Positions 48,641 to 59,719 of a stretch of 64,000 nt of DNA are shown here, in pieces (positions within the stretch are counted from its first letter, which is position 1; each line of letters starts with the position of its first letter). The DNA is taken from the NCBI GenBank assembly GCA_916700875.1, contig CAKAKS010000039.1:15101139-15165138 (forward strand). The letters run 5' to 3'. A program made the position numbers and the translations under genes. The notes below the pieces were generated by a model. The model searched no databases. It had not been told where the DNA came from and saw only the letters and a list, made by a program, of their open reading frames with translations. This DNA is from Sebastes aleutianus. Lineage: Eukaryota > Chordata > Actinopteri > Perciformes > Sebastidae.

Positions 48641-49880
48641 GATGGTTTAAAGACTAACGCGTTGTATTTTTCTGCTCAGATGTCTTTGTTTTCTCTCATC
48701 ACAGTAATATCCTGTTTCTTTTGTTCTCTGTCCTCCAGAGCTCCCACAGCAACATGTCTGTAAGGAGGAGGAGGAGGAGGAGGAGGAGGATGAGGAGGTT
48801 CTTGCTGACCAGCAGCTCTGTATTCAGGAGAGGATCTCCAGTCTGGACCAAGAGGACCCAGAGCCTCCACAGATTAAAGAGGAACAGGAGGAACTCTGCA
48901 CCAGTGAGGAGGGAGAGCAGCTTGTACTGAAGCAGGAGACTGATGCCTTTATGTTGACTCCTACTAATGAGGAAAGTGACCACAGTGAAGATCAGACTCT
49001 GGACTTGAGAATCACAAAAATTCAGAGTGCATTTGAGGAAAAGCCTTTAAGCTACATTTCAGACCACAGTGAAGATCAGACTCTGGACTTGAGCATCACT
49101 GAAACTCAGAGTGTGGTGGAGGAAAAGCCTTTAAGCCACAATTCAGTTAAAAGCTCTGTAGTATCAGAACCAAACAGTGACCAGCAGCTCCTCTCTCACA
49201 ACTCTCATGAAGCTGAGAGCCAAGATCAGAAAGGAGGCAAGCCTGGAGACTCAGGATCAACTAGAAATGCAGAGCCAAAACAACAGAACCAACATCACAA
49301 CAGCAACAGTCACACTAACAATATATGTAGCCCTACTATGTCAAAGATTCCCTCTAATACTCACACAGATGAGAAGACTTTCAAATGTGACACGTATGAG
49401 AAAGCTTTTAAGAATAAATCACGATTGCAGGCACATCTGATAATACACACAGGTGAGAGGCCATATTCTTGCAAAACATGTGGGAAAGATTTCAAAATTC
49501 AGAGTCGCCTTAAAGTCCACATGAGAACACACACAGGTGAGAAGCCGTACCTTTGCAAAACCTGCGGGAAAGGATACTGTGAAGCTACAAAATTGACAAG
49601 GCATATGAAAATCCACACAGGTGAGAAGCCGTATACTTGCAAAACATGTGGGAAAAATTTCAGATGTACTAGTAACTTGAAAGACCACGTGAAAATCCAC
49701 ACAGATGAGAAGCCGTATACTTGCAAAACATGTGGGAAAAATTTTAAATATAGTAATGTTTTGAAAGTCCACATGAGAACCCACACAGGTGAGAAGCCGT
49801 ATGCTTGCAAACCATGTGGGAAAAGATTCAGTGACAGTTCATCATTCAGAAGGCATATGAGAATCCATACAGGTGAGTAG
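47982..49880 (+). CDS. C2H2 zinc-finger protein F (6 fingers, prematurely stopped)
   Basis: Coding segments are 47982..48153 and 48739..49880, 437 aa. It has the usual exon 1 (EIKLNRL instead of EIQLNRL). The spacer has two DHSEDQ blocks. Fingers start at about 266. The first is degenerate (CDTYEK: a zinc cysteine replaced by Tyr), and five intact ones follow. The open frame ends at TAG (49878-49880), where related genes have the Lys codon of a TGEKP linker. Downstream in the same frame are another finger ([19 protein letters not shown]), a TAA after KLHT, and a further finger-like remnant up to about 50050, so the array was once longer. A poly(A) signal is at 50355-50360. It may be expressed as a truncated protein or be an early pseudogene. 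Confidence 0.82.
48281..48640. mobile_element. LINE 3' end with TATC tail in gene F intron
   Basis: Sense-oriented LINE tail (TTTCCCTCAGGATCAATAAA followed by (TATC)n at 48568-48640). Upstream, about 48319-48362, LINE-tail copies meet head to head around GCAGG/CCTGC, as in genes C and D. Confidence 0.7.
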
Positions 49881-50050
49881 CTGTATACTTGCAAAACATG
49901 TGGGAAAAGATTCAATAAAAATGTATCACTTATGAACCACATCAGAACCCACAAGCTTCATACTTAATAAGCATGTGGGAAATGTTTCAGATTTAGCAGT
50001 ACCTTGAAGAAACACATGAAAACGCATACAGGTGAAAACCTGCATCACTG
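49881..50050 (+). pseudogene. Relict fingers downstream of the gene F stop
   Basis: After the TAG the sequence still encodes [20 protein letters not shown], then meets TAA stops, then keeps a CGKCFRFSSTLKKHMKTH-like remnant and a TGENLHH end. Similar tail sequence ends gene G, so these are lost terminal fingers. Confidence 0.7.
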
Positions 50051-50789
50051 AAGCACAGAGGATCCAGTGTAGTCACACTCATACAGGTATTTTTTATCTA
50101 TAGGAGCAGAAAAAACTTCAGGTGATACTTTCTATGATGTCCATGTCTGTAATGTATTATAAACATACTCGTGATTTGTTCTGATCTTCTCACTACATGG
50201 CTTTGTTGAATACTTGATTCTGATTGGTCAATAATGGCATTCTATGGTCTGTTATTTCTTCATAGCAGACTGTTCCCATGGATATCAGACCGTTGCTATG
50301 GACGCAGCTCTGATCTCTGTTCACAGTGACATGACAATTTATTTTACCTGAAGCAATAAAATATTTTTTAAATCAATATTTTGGTTCTATTATTGATTTC
50401 TTTAGTAAGTAGCTGTGTAATAAGCGGTATAATGCACAACGAGCAGGTCATTTTTGCAAAATGAATCCTGTCAGGGTGATTCAAGACCCATCTGATTCAT
50501 GACGGGGTCCTGCTCACCCTGTCCGTGTTCTATATAAATAACCTTCATTATAATAATAATAATAATTATTATTACTATTATCATTATCAACCACACAAGA
50601 TATGTTTGTTAATAGATGAAACCTTTATTGTACAACGTGAGACTAATAACTCACAATCTAGCGTTAAATATTACAATTACACAGAAAGTTCAGACTTTTT
50701 ACAACACGTGCTGTCAAAACTAAAAGCCAATCGGCTCTTTGATCAGACAACAGCCAGAAGTTTCCCAAAATGCTCTGGGTCTTGCAGTC

Positions 50790-51360
50790 GATGTTTTTTT
50801 TTCGTTTGTTTGTTGTTTTTTTATTGAGAAATTTACATTACTATATGGCATTGTACAGAACAGTCCACAACTACAAGGGAACAGACAAGCCTGGAAATTG
50901 ACATACAGTGAATAAAAGTGTGGATGAAGAGAGAAAAAGAAACCCCAAAACAAACAAACAAACAAACAAAACAAAAAAAGAGTAAGGGAATGTGTGAATG
51001 GTGCTAATAGTGCTATAGGGGTTCTCTGTAAGGTTAAGGTCCTCAACTAACATTGAAAGCTTCATAGCATTTCTTTTTCTTCATATGTTTCAGAGATGAA
51101 AAGTAAAGACACAGCTCCTTATGAAAAACATAGAAATTTGGTCTTGATTTAAGGAATCTATTTTTATGTATAAAAAACTTTCCAAGAATGATTATGGAAT
51201 TGATTGCCAGGTTATGTACCATGTCATCTTTCACAATTGTACCAAATATAACATTTTCATTTGTTAGATTAGAAAAATGTACAAATTTAGTGGACAACCA
51301 ATAATGCAAATCATCCCAGAAAGCATTAGCAAAAATACATTCATAAAATAAATGTTCTGT
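50790..51360 (-). mobile_element. Separate L1-like LINE 3' fragment upstream of gene G
   Basis: The minus strand encodes YWLSTKFVHFSNLTNENVIF and NSIIILGKFFIHKNRFL, homologous to but clearly different from the other LINE fragments, followed by 3' untranslated sequence. It sits at a comparable place upstream of exon 1 and antisense to it. Confidence 0.6.
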
Positions 51361-51431
51361 AGTTTCAATGTGTGAATGAAATGAAAAGCTCCCTCACGTC
51401 CACTGTCGGAACTTATCACTGTGACACCCAG

Positions 51432-51438
51432 CGGAAGT
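51432..51438 (+). promoter_or_regulatory. ETS-like site upstream of gene G
   Basis: CGGAAGT lies 88 bp upstream of the gene G start codon within the conserved 5' block. Confidence 0.4.
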
Positions 51439-51525
51439 AAACAACATCTGTATGACGTATGTGTTGAACTAGCAGGGAGATGATTCTGTTGTTGTAGTTC
51501 AGATAATTATTTTAATTAAACAACA

Positions 51526-53644
51526 ATGTCTGCAGTTCAGAAGTTGAGAGAGTTTGTCAACGAGCGACTAACTGCTGCTGCTGAAGACATATTCAGAGTT
51601 TATGAAACAACTATCGTCGAGTACGAGGAAGAGATTGATCGTCAGCGCAGACTGCTGGATGTCGTTTGGAAACCTGAAATACAGTTAAACAGACTAGGTG
51701 AGTAAAACCTTCAATGGTTCTTTAAAAGCTAACAGAGGAGTCTGACTCATATAGGATCATAATGGTTTAAAGACTACCAACAGGAGCAGTAAAGAATGCT
51801 TAGAAAAACACAACAGTATAGCATGTACTCAGTGGTGGAAAGTAACTAAGTACATTTACTCAAGTACTGTACTTAAGTACAATTTTGAGGTATTTGTACT
51901 TTACTTGAGTATTTCCATGTTGTGATACTTTCTACTCCACTACATCTCAGAGGGAAATATTGTACTTTTCACTCCACTATATTGATTTAATAACTTTAGT
52001 TACTTTACAGATTCAGATTCTTAATACAAAATATAATCAACGAAGAAATGATGTATTATTATAGATTAAACTACTGTTTTAGCAGCTCTCCTGTGCTACT
52101 TTTTCATGACTTCTAACTTTCCACTGGTGCACTTTACACTTACTTTACACTATACATATTATATACCACTTTGTAGACAGCACATATGTACATATTACAT
52201 GTATTTATTGTACATACTACATTTATTTATTGACGGACTGCACACACTATGTTCACCCATTCACTCTGTATCTTATATATCTCTATTATTGTTTTTATAA
52301 TTTTTTATATACCTTTACCTCTCCTGCGTTTCACTCTGTTTGCTGATGTTTGATGATGTTGCTGCTTTGACACCTGAATTTCCCTCCGGGGATTAATAAA
52401 GGTTCATCTTATCTTATCTTATCTTAAAGACAAACGCGTTTTATTTTTCTGCTCAGATGTCTTTTTTTCTTCTCTCATCACAGTAATATCCTGTTTCTTT
52501 TGTTCTCTGTCCTCCAGAGCTCCCGCAGCAACATGTCTGTAAGGAGGAGGAGGAGGAGGAGGAGGAGGATGAGGAGGAGGTTCTCGCTGACCAGCAGCTC
52601 TGTATTCAGGAGAGGAACTCCAGTCTGGACCAAGAGGACCCAGAGCCTCCACAGATTAAAGAGGAACAGGAGGAACTCTGCACCAGTGAGGAGGGAGAGC
52701 AGCTTGTACTGAAGCAGGAGACTGATGCCTTTATGTTGACTCCTACTTATGAGGAAAGTGACCACAGTGAAGATCAGACTCTGGACTTTAGTATCGATGA
52801 AACTCAGTGTTGGGTGGAGGAAAAGCCTTTAAGCTACATTTCAGTTAAAAGCTCTGTAGTATCAGAACCAAACAGTGACCAGCAGCTCCTCTCTCACAAC
52901 TCTCATGAAGCTGAGACCCAAGATCAGAAAGGAAGCAAGCCTGGAGACTCAGGATCAACTAGATATGCAGAGCCAAAACAACAGAACCAACATCACAACA
53001 GCAACAGTCACACTAACAATGTATATAGCCCTACTATGTCAATGATTCACTGTAATACTCACACAGGTGAGAATTCTTTCAATTGTGACACGTATGAGAA
53101 AGCTTTTAAGAATAAATCACATTTGCAGGCACATCTGATAATACACACAGGTGAGAGGCCATATTCTTGCGAAACATGTGGGGAGACTTTCAGTAGTAGC
53201 GGTTACTTGAAAGTCCATATGAGAACTCACACGGGTGAGAAGCCATATACATGCAAAACATGTGGGAAAAGATTCAGAGACAGTTCAGCATTGACGAGGC
53301 ATATGAGAATCCACACAGGTGAGAAGCCGTATATTTGTAAAACATGTGAGAGAGCTTTCAGATGTAGCAGTCACTTGAAAGACCACATGAAAATCCACAC
53401 AGGTGCAAAGCCGTATACCTGCAAAACATGTGGGAAAAGATTCAGTGATAATTCATCATTGACAAGGCATATGAGAATCCACACAGGTGAGAAGCCGTAT
53501 ACTTGCAAAACATGTGAGAGAGCTTTCAGGTTCAGCAGTAACTTGAAAGACCACATGAAAACTCATACAGGTGAAAAGCTGAATCACTGCAGCACAGAGG
53601 ATCCAGTTTTAGTCACACCCGATACAGGTTTTTTTTATCTATAG
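51526..53644 (+). CDS. C2H2 zinc-finger protein G (6 fingers, first degenerate)
   Basis: Coding segments are 51526..51697 and 52518..53644, 432 aa. Exon 1 has AEDIF where most have AEEIF, a change shared with orphan exon H. Exon 2 has one DHSEDQ block with TQCWVEEK as in E. Fingers lie at about 239-407. The first has CDTYEK and probably does not bind zinc; the rest alternate RDSSALTRH, RCSSHLKDH, DNSSLTRH and RFSSNLKDH types, a two-finger periodicity. The tail after the last finger (HCSTEDPVLV to FFYL) matches the old tail remnant of F and I and is probably ancestral. A poly(A) signal is at 54530-54535. The intron holds a hAT-like fragment and a LINE tail. Confidence 0.88.
51832..52425. mobile_element. 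hAT-like fragment plus LINE 3' tail in gene G intron
   Basis: The part 51832-52010 begins GTGGTGGAAAGTAACTAAGT and is related to the copy at 44320-44480. From about 52115 the sequence matches LINE 3' untranslated sequence also present near 45500-45600, ending with GGGGATTAATAAAGG and an ATCTT tail. Confidence 0.6.
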
Positions 53645-53715
53645 GAGCAGTAGAAACTTCAGGTAATACTTTCTATGATGTCCATGTCTGTAATGCATTA
53701 TAAACTAAAGCACAA

Positions 53716-54287
53716 GTAAGAGGGACACCTCGAGGCTGGACAAGCTGATCAGGCGGGCCGGCTCTGTTGGCTCGGCATGGAGCTCGACTCTCTGGTGACG
53801 GTGGCAGAGGAAAGAACACTCAACAGACTGCTGGCCATACTGGACAACGCCAGCCATCCTCTGCACACGCCGTCATCACCAAACAGAGGAGCTTTTTTAG
53901 TGGCAGGCTGCTGCTCCCCAAGTGCTCCACAGACAGACTCAGTAAATCCTTTGACCCCCGAGCCATCAAACTGTACAACACCTCTCTAGGGGGGGGGGGC
54001 AAAGGAGGACGGGCTGCAGGACAGATAATAATGCACTATACTAATTTTTAACAGTCTCTTCTGCACTATATTCACTTTTTTTAATAGTCGTGTATCACAG
54101 CTTGTTACCCTGCACTATATTCAGTTTGAACAGTTTTCTTCATCTCCTTGTATTTTTATATCTGGTATATTTTTTTTGTACTTTGCACTACTAACTTTTT
54201 TACTGCCATTTTACTAACATGTTTTGCACTATGGAACTGTGATGCTGGAAACTTGAATTTCCCTCTGGATCAATAAAGTTACTATCA

Positions 54288-54319
<32 letters not shown>

Positions 54320-54345
54320 ATCTATCTATCAATCTATCTATCTAA
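53716..54345 (+). mobile_element. LINE reverse-transcriptase C-terminal remnant with TATC tail
   Basis: Frame-shifted pieces encode MELDSLVTVAEERTLNRLLA followed by DNASHPLHT, and in another frame SFSGRLLLPKCSTDRLSKSF, a typical LINE protein end. The 3' part holds the tail GGATCAATAAAGTTACTATC and interrupted TATC repeats (about 54290-54345). It is the best-preserved source of the GATA-tailed insertions in the gene introns. Confidence 0.72.
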
Positions 54346-55520
54346 ACATTCTTATGATGTGTTATGATTTTCTCACAACATGGCTTTGTTGAAAACTGAT
54401 TGGTCCATTATGGCATTCTATGGTCTGTTATTTCTTCAGCAGACTGTTGCCATGGATATCAGACCGTTGCTGTGGACGCAGCTCTGATCTCTGTTCACAT
54501 CGAGATGACACATTTCTTTTACCTTAAGCAATAAAATATTTTTTAAATCAATATTTTGGTTCAATTATTGATATCTTTAGTAAGTAGCTGTGTAATAAGC
54601 GGTATAATGCACTGCGAGCAGGTGATTTTTGCAAAATGAATCCTCTCAGGGTGATTCAAGACCCCTCTGATTCATGACGGGGTCCTGCTCACCCTGTCGA
54701 TGTTCTATATAAATAACCATTATAATATTATTATTATTATTATTATTAATAATAATTATTATTATTGTAATTATTATTATTAATAATAATAATTATTATT
54801 ATTATTATTATCATCATTATCAACCACACAAGATATGTTTGTTAACAGATGAAACCTTTATTGTACAACATGACACTTATAACTTACAATCCAGCGTTAA
54901 ATATTACAATTACACAGAAAGTTCAGACTTAATAATAATAATATTATTATTAATTATATTTATTATTATAATTATATTATTATTATTATAATTATAATTA
55001 TAACTATAATGACCACAACAATAATTATTATGGTTATGATTATTACTATTAATAATAATTAATTATTATTATTATTAATAATAATAATGACCGTTATTAT
55101 TATTAATAATTATAATTATTATTATAATTATTATTATTATAATGATGGTTATTTATATAGAACCCTGACAGGGTGAGCAGGACCCTGTCATGAATCAGAG
55201 GGGTCTTGAATCATTTAGCAAAAATGTCCTGCTCGTTGTGCATTATCCCTCTTATTACACAGCTACTTACAAAAGAAATCAATAATTGAACCAAAATATT
55301 GATTTACAAATATTTTATTGCTTCAAGTAAAAAAAAAAGTGTCATCTCACTGTGAACAGAGATCAGAGCTGCATCCATAGCAAAGGTCTGATATGCATAG
55401 CAACAGTCTGCTATGAAGAAATAACAGACCATAGAATGCCATAATTAACCAATCAGAATCAAGTATTCAACAAAGCCATATAGTGAGAAGATCATAACAC
55501 ATCATAAGTATGTTTATAAT
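54346..55520. repeat. Inverted duplication of the zinc-finger 3' flank around an AT-rich spacer
   Basis: The 3' flank of gene G (about 54346-54722) reappears inverted at about 55140-55520 as the 3' flank of orphan H; the shared parts include the poly(A) region and remnants of the stem-loop. The spacer 54723-55139 is almost entirely ATT/AAT repeats. Confidence 0.8.
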
Positions 55521-55639
55521 ACATTACAGACATGGACATCATAGAAAGTATCACCTGAAGTTTTTACTGCTCCTATAGATAAAAAAACAAGGTTTGATCA
55601 ACAACATGTTCTGCAACAATATGGTCAGGCTTTAGAAAA

Positions 55640-55975
55640 TTTAGCCCGTGACAGGAGACTTTGACCAATCACAGGATATTGATTCATATTTGATCAGCGC
55701 AGCCTACTTTGATTGTTCGGTTGAAGTTCGCGAGTGATTGACAACCGGCTCTCAGATCAGCTCTTACTGCTTGTTTTCCTCCGGTCTGTGAAATCTTGCA
55801 GATGCCGTTAGGAACACCGGAGGACACAATGGCACATGATTTCTTTCAGGTTACCTGTTTCATGTACTACTGTCACGGTATAGCGACCGTTTTATAAAAA
55901 TAACTTTTTTGAATCATATTTGCTCCAATCTGGCCTACTTCAGCTTTAAAGTACCAAACATAAAAGTACACATTT
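55640..55975. repeat. Interspersed repeat occupying the lost exon 2 region of H
   Basis: This is a diverged inverted copy of the repeat at 27256-27420 in elapor2 intron 1, sharing CATGATTT-type sequence and the block around CTGTGAAATCTTGCAGATGCC. It sits where exon 2 of H would be expected. Confidence 0.6.
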
Positions 55976-56194
55976 TGCAAAATAGTGTTATATTATTGGA
56001 TTATACTTATTGATGCATTAATGTGTTCATCACTATAATGTTGCAGCTGGTAAAGGTGGAGCTCATTTTAATGACTTTATATACTGCTGGGTAGTTTAAT
56101 CTATAATAATACATAATTTAATATCAATAACCTCATATTTTCAGGTGGTATTTCATTTCATTCTCACTTTGCAATATCATTTTCCACTTGTGCA

Positions 56195-56404
56195 ATTTTG
56201 TTAATAGTCTGTTTATTGTCAATACTGTATATACTGCTCCTATTTTTATACTTCCTTCTATTTAAATGGTTCATATTTTGTTACACTTTGTTTAGCTCTT
56301 TTTTACTGTTAGCTGATGCATCTTGTTTTTTGCACTATCCCCTTTACTGCTGTACACTGCAAATTTCCCCACTGCGGGACTAATAAAGGAATATCTTATC
56401 TTAG
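56195..56404 (+). mobile_element. LINE/SINE 3' tail next to orphan exon H
   Basis: The sequence ends AAATTTCCCCACTGCGGGAC followed by TAATAAAGG and an ATCTT tail, like the tail in the gene G intron but diverged. It lies directly downstream of exon H on its strand. Confidence 0.5.
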
Positions 56405-56521
56405 AAAGTGTTTTTCTAAGCATTCTTTACTGCTCCTGTTGGTAGTCTTTAAACCATTATGATCCTATATGAGTCAGACTCCTCTGTTAGCTTTTAAAGA
56501 ACCATTGAAGGTTTTACTCAC

Positions 56522-56693
56522 CTAGTCTGTTTAACTGTATTTCAGGTTTCCAAACGACATCCAGCAGTCTGCGCTGACGATCAATCTCTTCCTCGTACTC
56601 GACGATAGTTGTTTCATAAACTCTGAATATGTCTTCAGCAGCAGCAGTTAGTCGCTCGCTGACAAACTCTCTCAACTTCTGAACTGCAGACAT
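56522..56693 (-). pseudogene. Orphan exon 1 of zinc-finger gene H
   Basis: The 172-nt exon is open from ATG to an intact GTGAGT donor. It encodes the usual module with FVSERL (N to S) and AEDIF as in gene G. No zinc-finger exon follows on the minus strand before 54 kb; the old 3' flank (55142-55600) is present but the finger exon is gone. The conserved ETS-like block upstream is also partly deleted (about 56803-56812: TTACTT joined to AAGTTCCGAC). It is an inactive relict and the inverted partner of gene G. Confidence 0.85.
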
Positions 56694-57038
56694 TGTTGTT
56701 TAATTACAACTGAGATAATTATCTGAACTACAACTACAGTATCATCTCCCTGCTAGTTCAACACATACCTCATACATTAAAGCTACACACATGATGTTGT
56801 TTACTTAAGTTCCGACAGTGGACGAAGAGGGAGCTTTTCTTTCCGCTTTCAATTGATGGCATTTTATTAGAAAGTAGTGTTTAACATCAATAGCAAGGAT
56901 GTAACTATCTATCTCGCTTCATTCCACAATGAAATGTGTTACTATTTAATAAACTACTTATCTTGACAACCAATTTTTTTGTTACTTCGCAGATAATCTG
57001 CGTTATATAATTTGTATTGAAAAAAAAAAAAATAGGCC

Positions 57039-58281
57039 TTAAAGGGACTGTTTGTAAGAATCAGAAATGCTTGTTAACAGCGACACCTGTTGCCGTTAAG
57101 TCAACGAAAGTCAGCGTCGGGCTCGCGCTTGTGCTCGCTCTACATAGACATGAACGAGCATCGCTCAAAACAGTGAGGCGACACACGTCAGCTAAAACTA
57201 CAATATCACTCTATATTTCACCTGCTTGGCAGTAATGTTAGCTGACCAGACGAAGGTCTCTCCATGAATCACTGCTGATCTTAGTGTTGGCTTTTCCTGC
57301 TTCAGCCTCCCGACCGCGGTCGGAGGGAAACAGGGGAGACACCGGCACCCGGTTGGAAACGATAACATTTTACCTCTGCGGAGCCCCGTCACTTCACAAG
57401 ACACGGGAAACCTCTGTTGGTCTGGAGGAGCTGCAGTAGTTATTTCTGCACAAACGTCCACTGTACATTCACTAGATATTCTCAGAGCTACGAAGTCTTC
57501 TGCAGTGTGTAGTGTGCGCCCATGCACGTGAGGTGGAGTGAGCTGAGTGAAGGCAGTCAGAGGAGCAGAGACTCCGGCCCTGGAGACCAAAGCTACAGTC
57601 TCCCCCGCTTCCTCCGACCGCGGCCAACACTGTTTAACAGACCGGCTTCACTAGATATAACTTTGTGGTTTTGGTGCTTCTGTGTAGTTTGAGTTGGAGT
57701 CTGAGTCTGAACAGCATAGCCACACACAAGCACGCATATGTGAGTGTAACGGGGGGTTCTGGTACTGTTTACTTCCTCTTTAAACAGTTCATGACGGCCT
57801 TGTTAACTTAGTATTTTACCGCTGATAGCGGTGGCAGCCAACAGTCTCTGCGTTGTGTTGGTTTGAAGACCAACGGCTGACGGTTAACGGTTAACGTTTC
57901 ACTCCAACGAACCACAGACAGCTCCGATGTTGATTCAACATGTATTTATTTTTGCTTACAAGCACTTCGGAACACACGTTCACCTGGGAGATACAAGCCC
58001 GGTCTCAGATTATACACTATACATAGACTATACATTAGTATTTACAGATTAAAGTTTACACACACACACACTCACCTGGGAGATACAAGCCCGGTATCAG
58101 ATTATACACTATACATAGACTATACATTAATATTTACAGATTAAAGTTTACACACAGTAACAATTTATTAAAGCTGCAATATGTATCTAATGTAACATGC
58201 AAGAGGCATGTTACACGAGCGTGCATGGGACACCGACCCGGGTGATTTATACGTGTAAGAAGTTACAAACAGTCCCTTTAA
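57039..58281. mobile_element. TTAA-flanked non-autonomous element (piggyBac-like), 1.24 kb
   Basis: Both ends read TTAAAGGGACTGTTTGTAA as inverted repeats, starting and ending with TTAA. The interior is GC-rich (CCGACCGCGGTCGGAGG near 57309) and non-coding. It holds a direct duplication of about 90 bp (57980-58060 and 58072-58152, containing CACCTGGGAGATACAAGCCC). A fragment of its middle is repeated at 62141-62407. Confidence 0.75.
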
Positions 58282-59719
58282 CAGTGGAAGAAGAAGTATC
58301 CAGATTATTTCAGAAGAAGTATTCACAGCGCAACCAATGAAGTGACTTTAGGACAGGTGAGATGTGTGCTCTCCCTCCGGTGTTGGTCAGCAAACATGCT
58401 GCTGCATTCTGTTCAATCTGTATCTTAATTATAGCTTTCTGAAATAATCCAGAAAGTAATTGAGCCTGCTGAAAGAACGCAGAAGTCTCTCAGTATCTGC
58501 CTGGAAGAGAAACGGCTGCACTGTAACAATATTTCTCAGGAGGTAAAAGTTAGTTTTAGTGAGATTACTGATCAGGGTCTAGAAGCATGCCAAGATTTTT
58601 TTACCAGGGATTTTAAATTAATGTACAGCATCTCTCTCTGGACCTTAACTACAATAATAGAAACCTCGGTCTGATCTTTCTTCTGTTCTATTTTTCCCTT
58701 TACTTAGAGCAATTTCATTACTTCACTTAAAGCACCCCGTGACCACTTCGAGTTACCTATAATCACGTTTCAATGCATTATAACAGTGACTATAATCAAT
58801 TATAAAAAGATAACAATATATTACAACTATGGTAATTATAATACAGTATGATCCTTGTAAGAAAAAAAAGTCAGCTAGTGACAAACAATTAGTATTATGA
58901 CACTTGACCTAATGTCTTTATAAAGTGTTTTATACTGTGTTATGATTATTGTTAAAAATCATTCTGAATATTTATGAGTGCTTATAATTATGATTATACA
59001 TTGCTATAAGTAAGGGATAATGTACAGCCGGTCGTTATTGCAAAATGAAAACCGACAGGGTGAGCAGGACCCCGTCATGAAGCAGAGGGGTGTGAATCAC
59101 CCTGAAAGGATTCATTTCGCAAAAATGTCCGTCTCCCTGTGCATTATTTTGCTCATTCCACAGCTACTTACTGAAGAAATCAATAATTTGACACAAAATA
59201 TTGGTTTGAAAATTGTATTGACTTAAAATTATTTTTTTGTTTCTGCTACAAAAAAATGGTCATCTCACTATGAACAGATATCAGAACTGCGTCCATAGCA
59301 ACGGTCTGATATAAAGAAATAACAGACCGTAGAATGCCGTAATTTACCAATCAGAATCGAGTATTTAACAAAGCTGTGTAATGAGAAGATCATAATGCAT
59401 TACAAACATGGCCGTCATAGAAAGTATTACCAGAAGTTTTTACTGCTCCTATAGATAAAAAAACAAGGTTTGATCAACAACATGTTCTGCAACAATATGG
59501 TTTCCCATCAGTGTGGGCACTTCTCATGTGAACCAACCAGCCACTGTTTATTCTGAAATGTCTTCCACATGTTTTCCAAGTTAACGGCTTCTCAACTGTA
59601 TGGGTGTGACTACAACTGGAACCTCTGTGCTGCAGTGATGCAGCTTTTCATCCGTGTGGATTTTCATGTCTTGTCAATTTTGTAGCTTCACAGTATCTTT
59701 TCCCGCAGGTTTTGCAAAG
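58282..59719. other. Spacer and 3' flank of gene I
   Basis: No gene is seen from 58282 to about 59030. From there to 59719 the sequence matches the zinc-finger 3' flanks: stem-loop at 59056-59104, a variant AATACA on minus at 59214-59219 in place of AATAAA, and lost finger and tail sequence near 59500-59719. Confidence 0.6.
59560..59719 (-). pseudogene. Relict finger downstream of the gene I stop
   Basis: Just beyond the TAA the minus strand retains [21 protein letters not shown] sequence, then loses two bases (TTGACAAGACATGAAAATCC instead of TTGACAAGGCATATGAAAAT), and finally tail sequence similar to the end of gene G. Confidence 0.7.
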
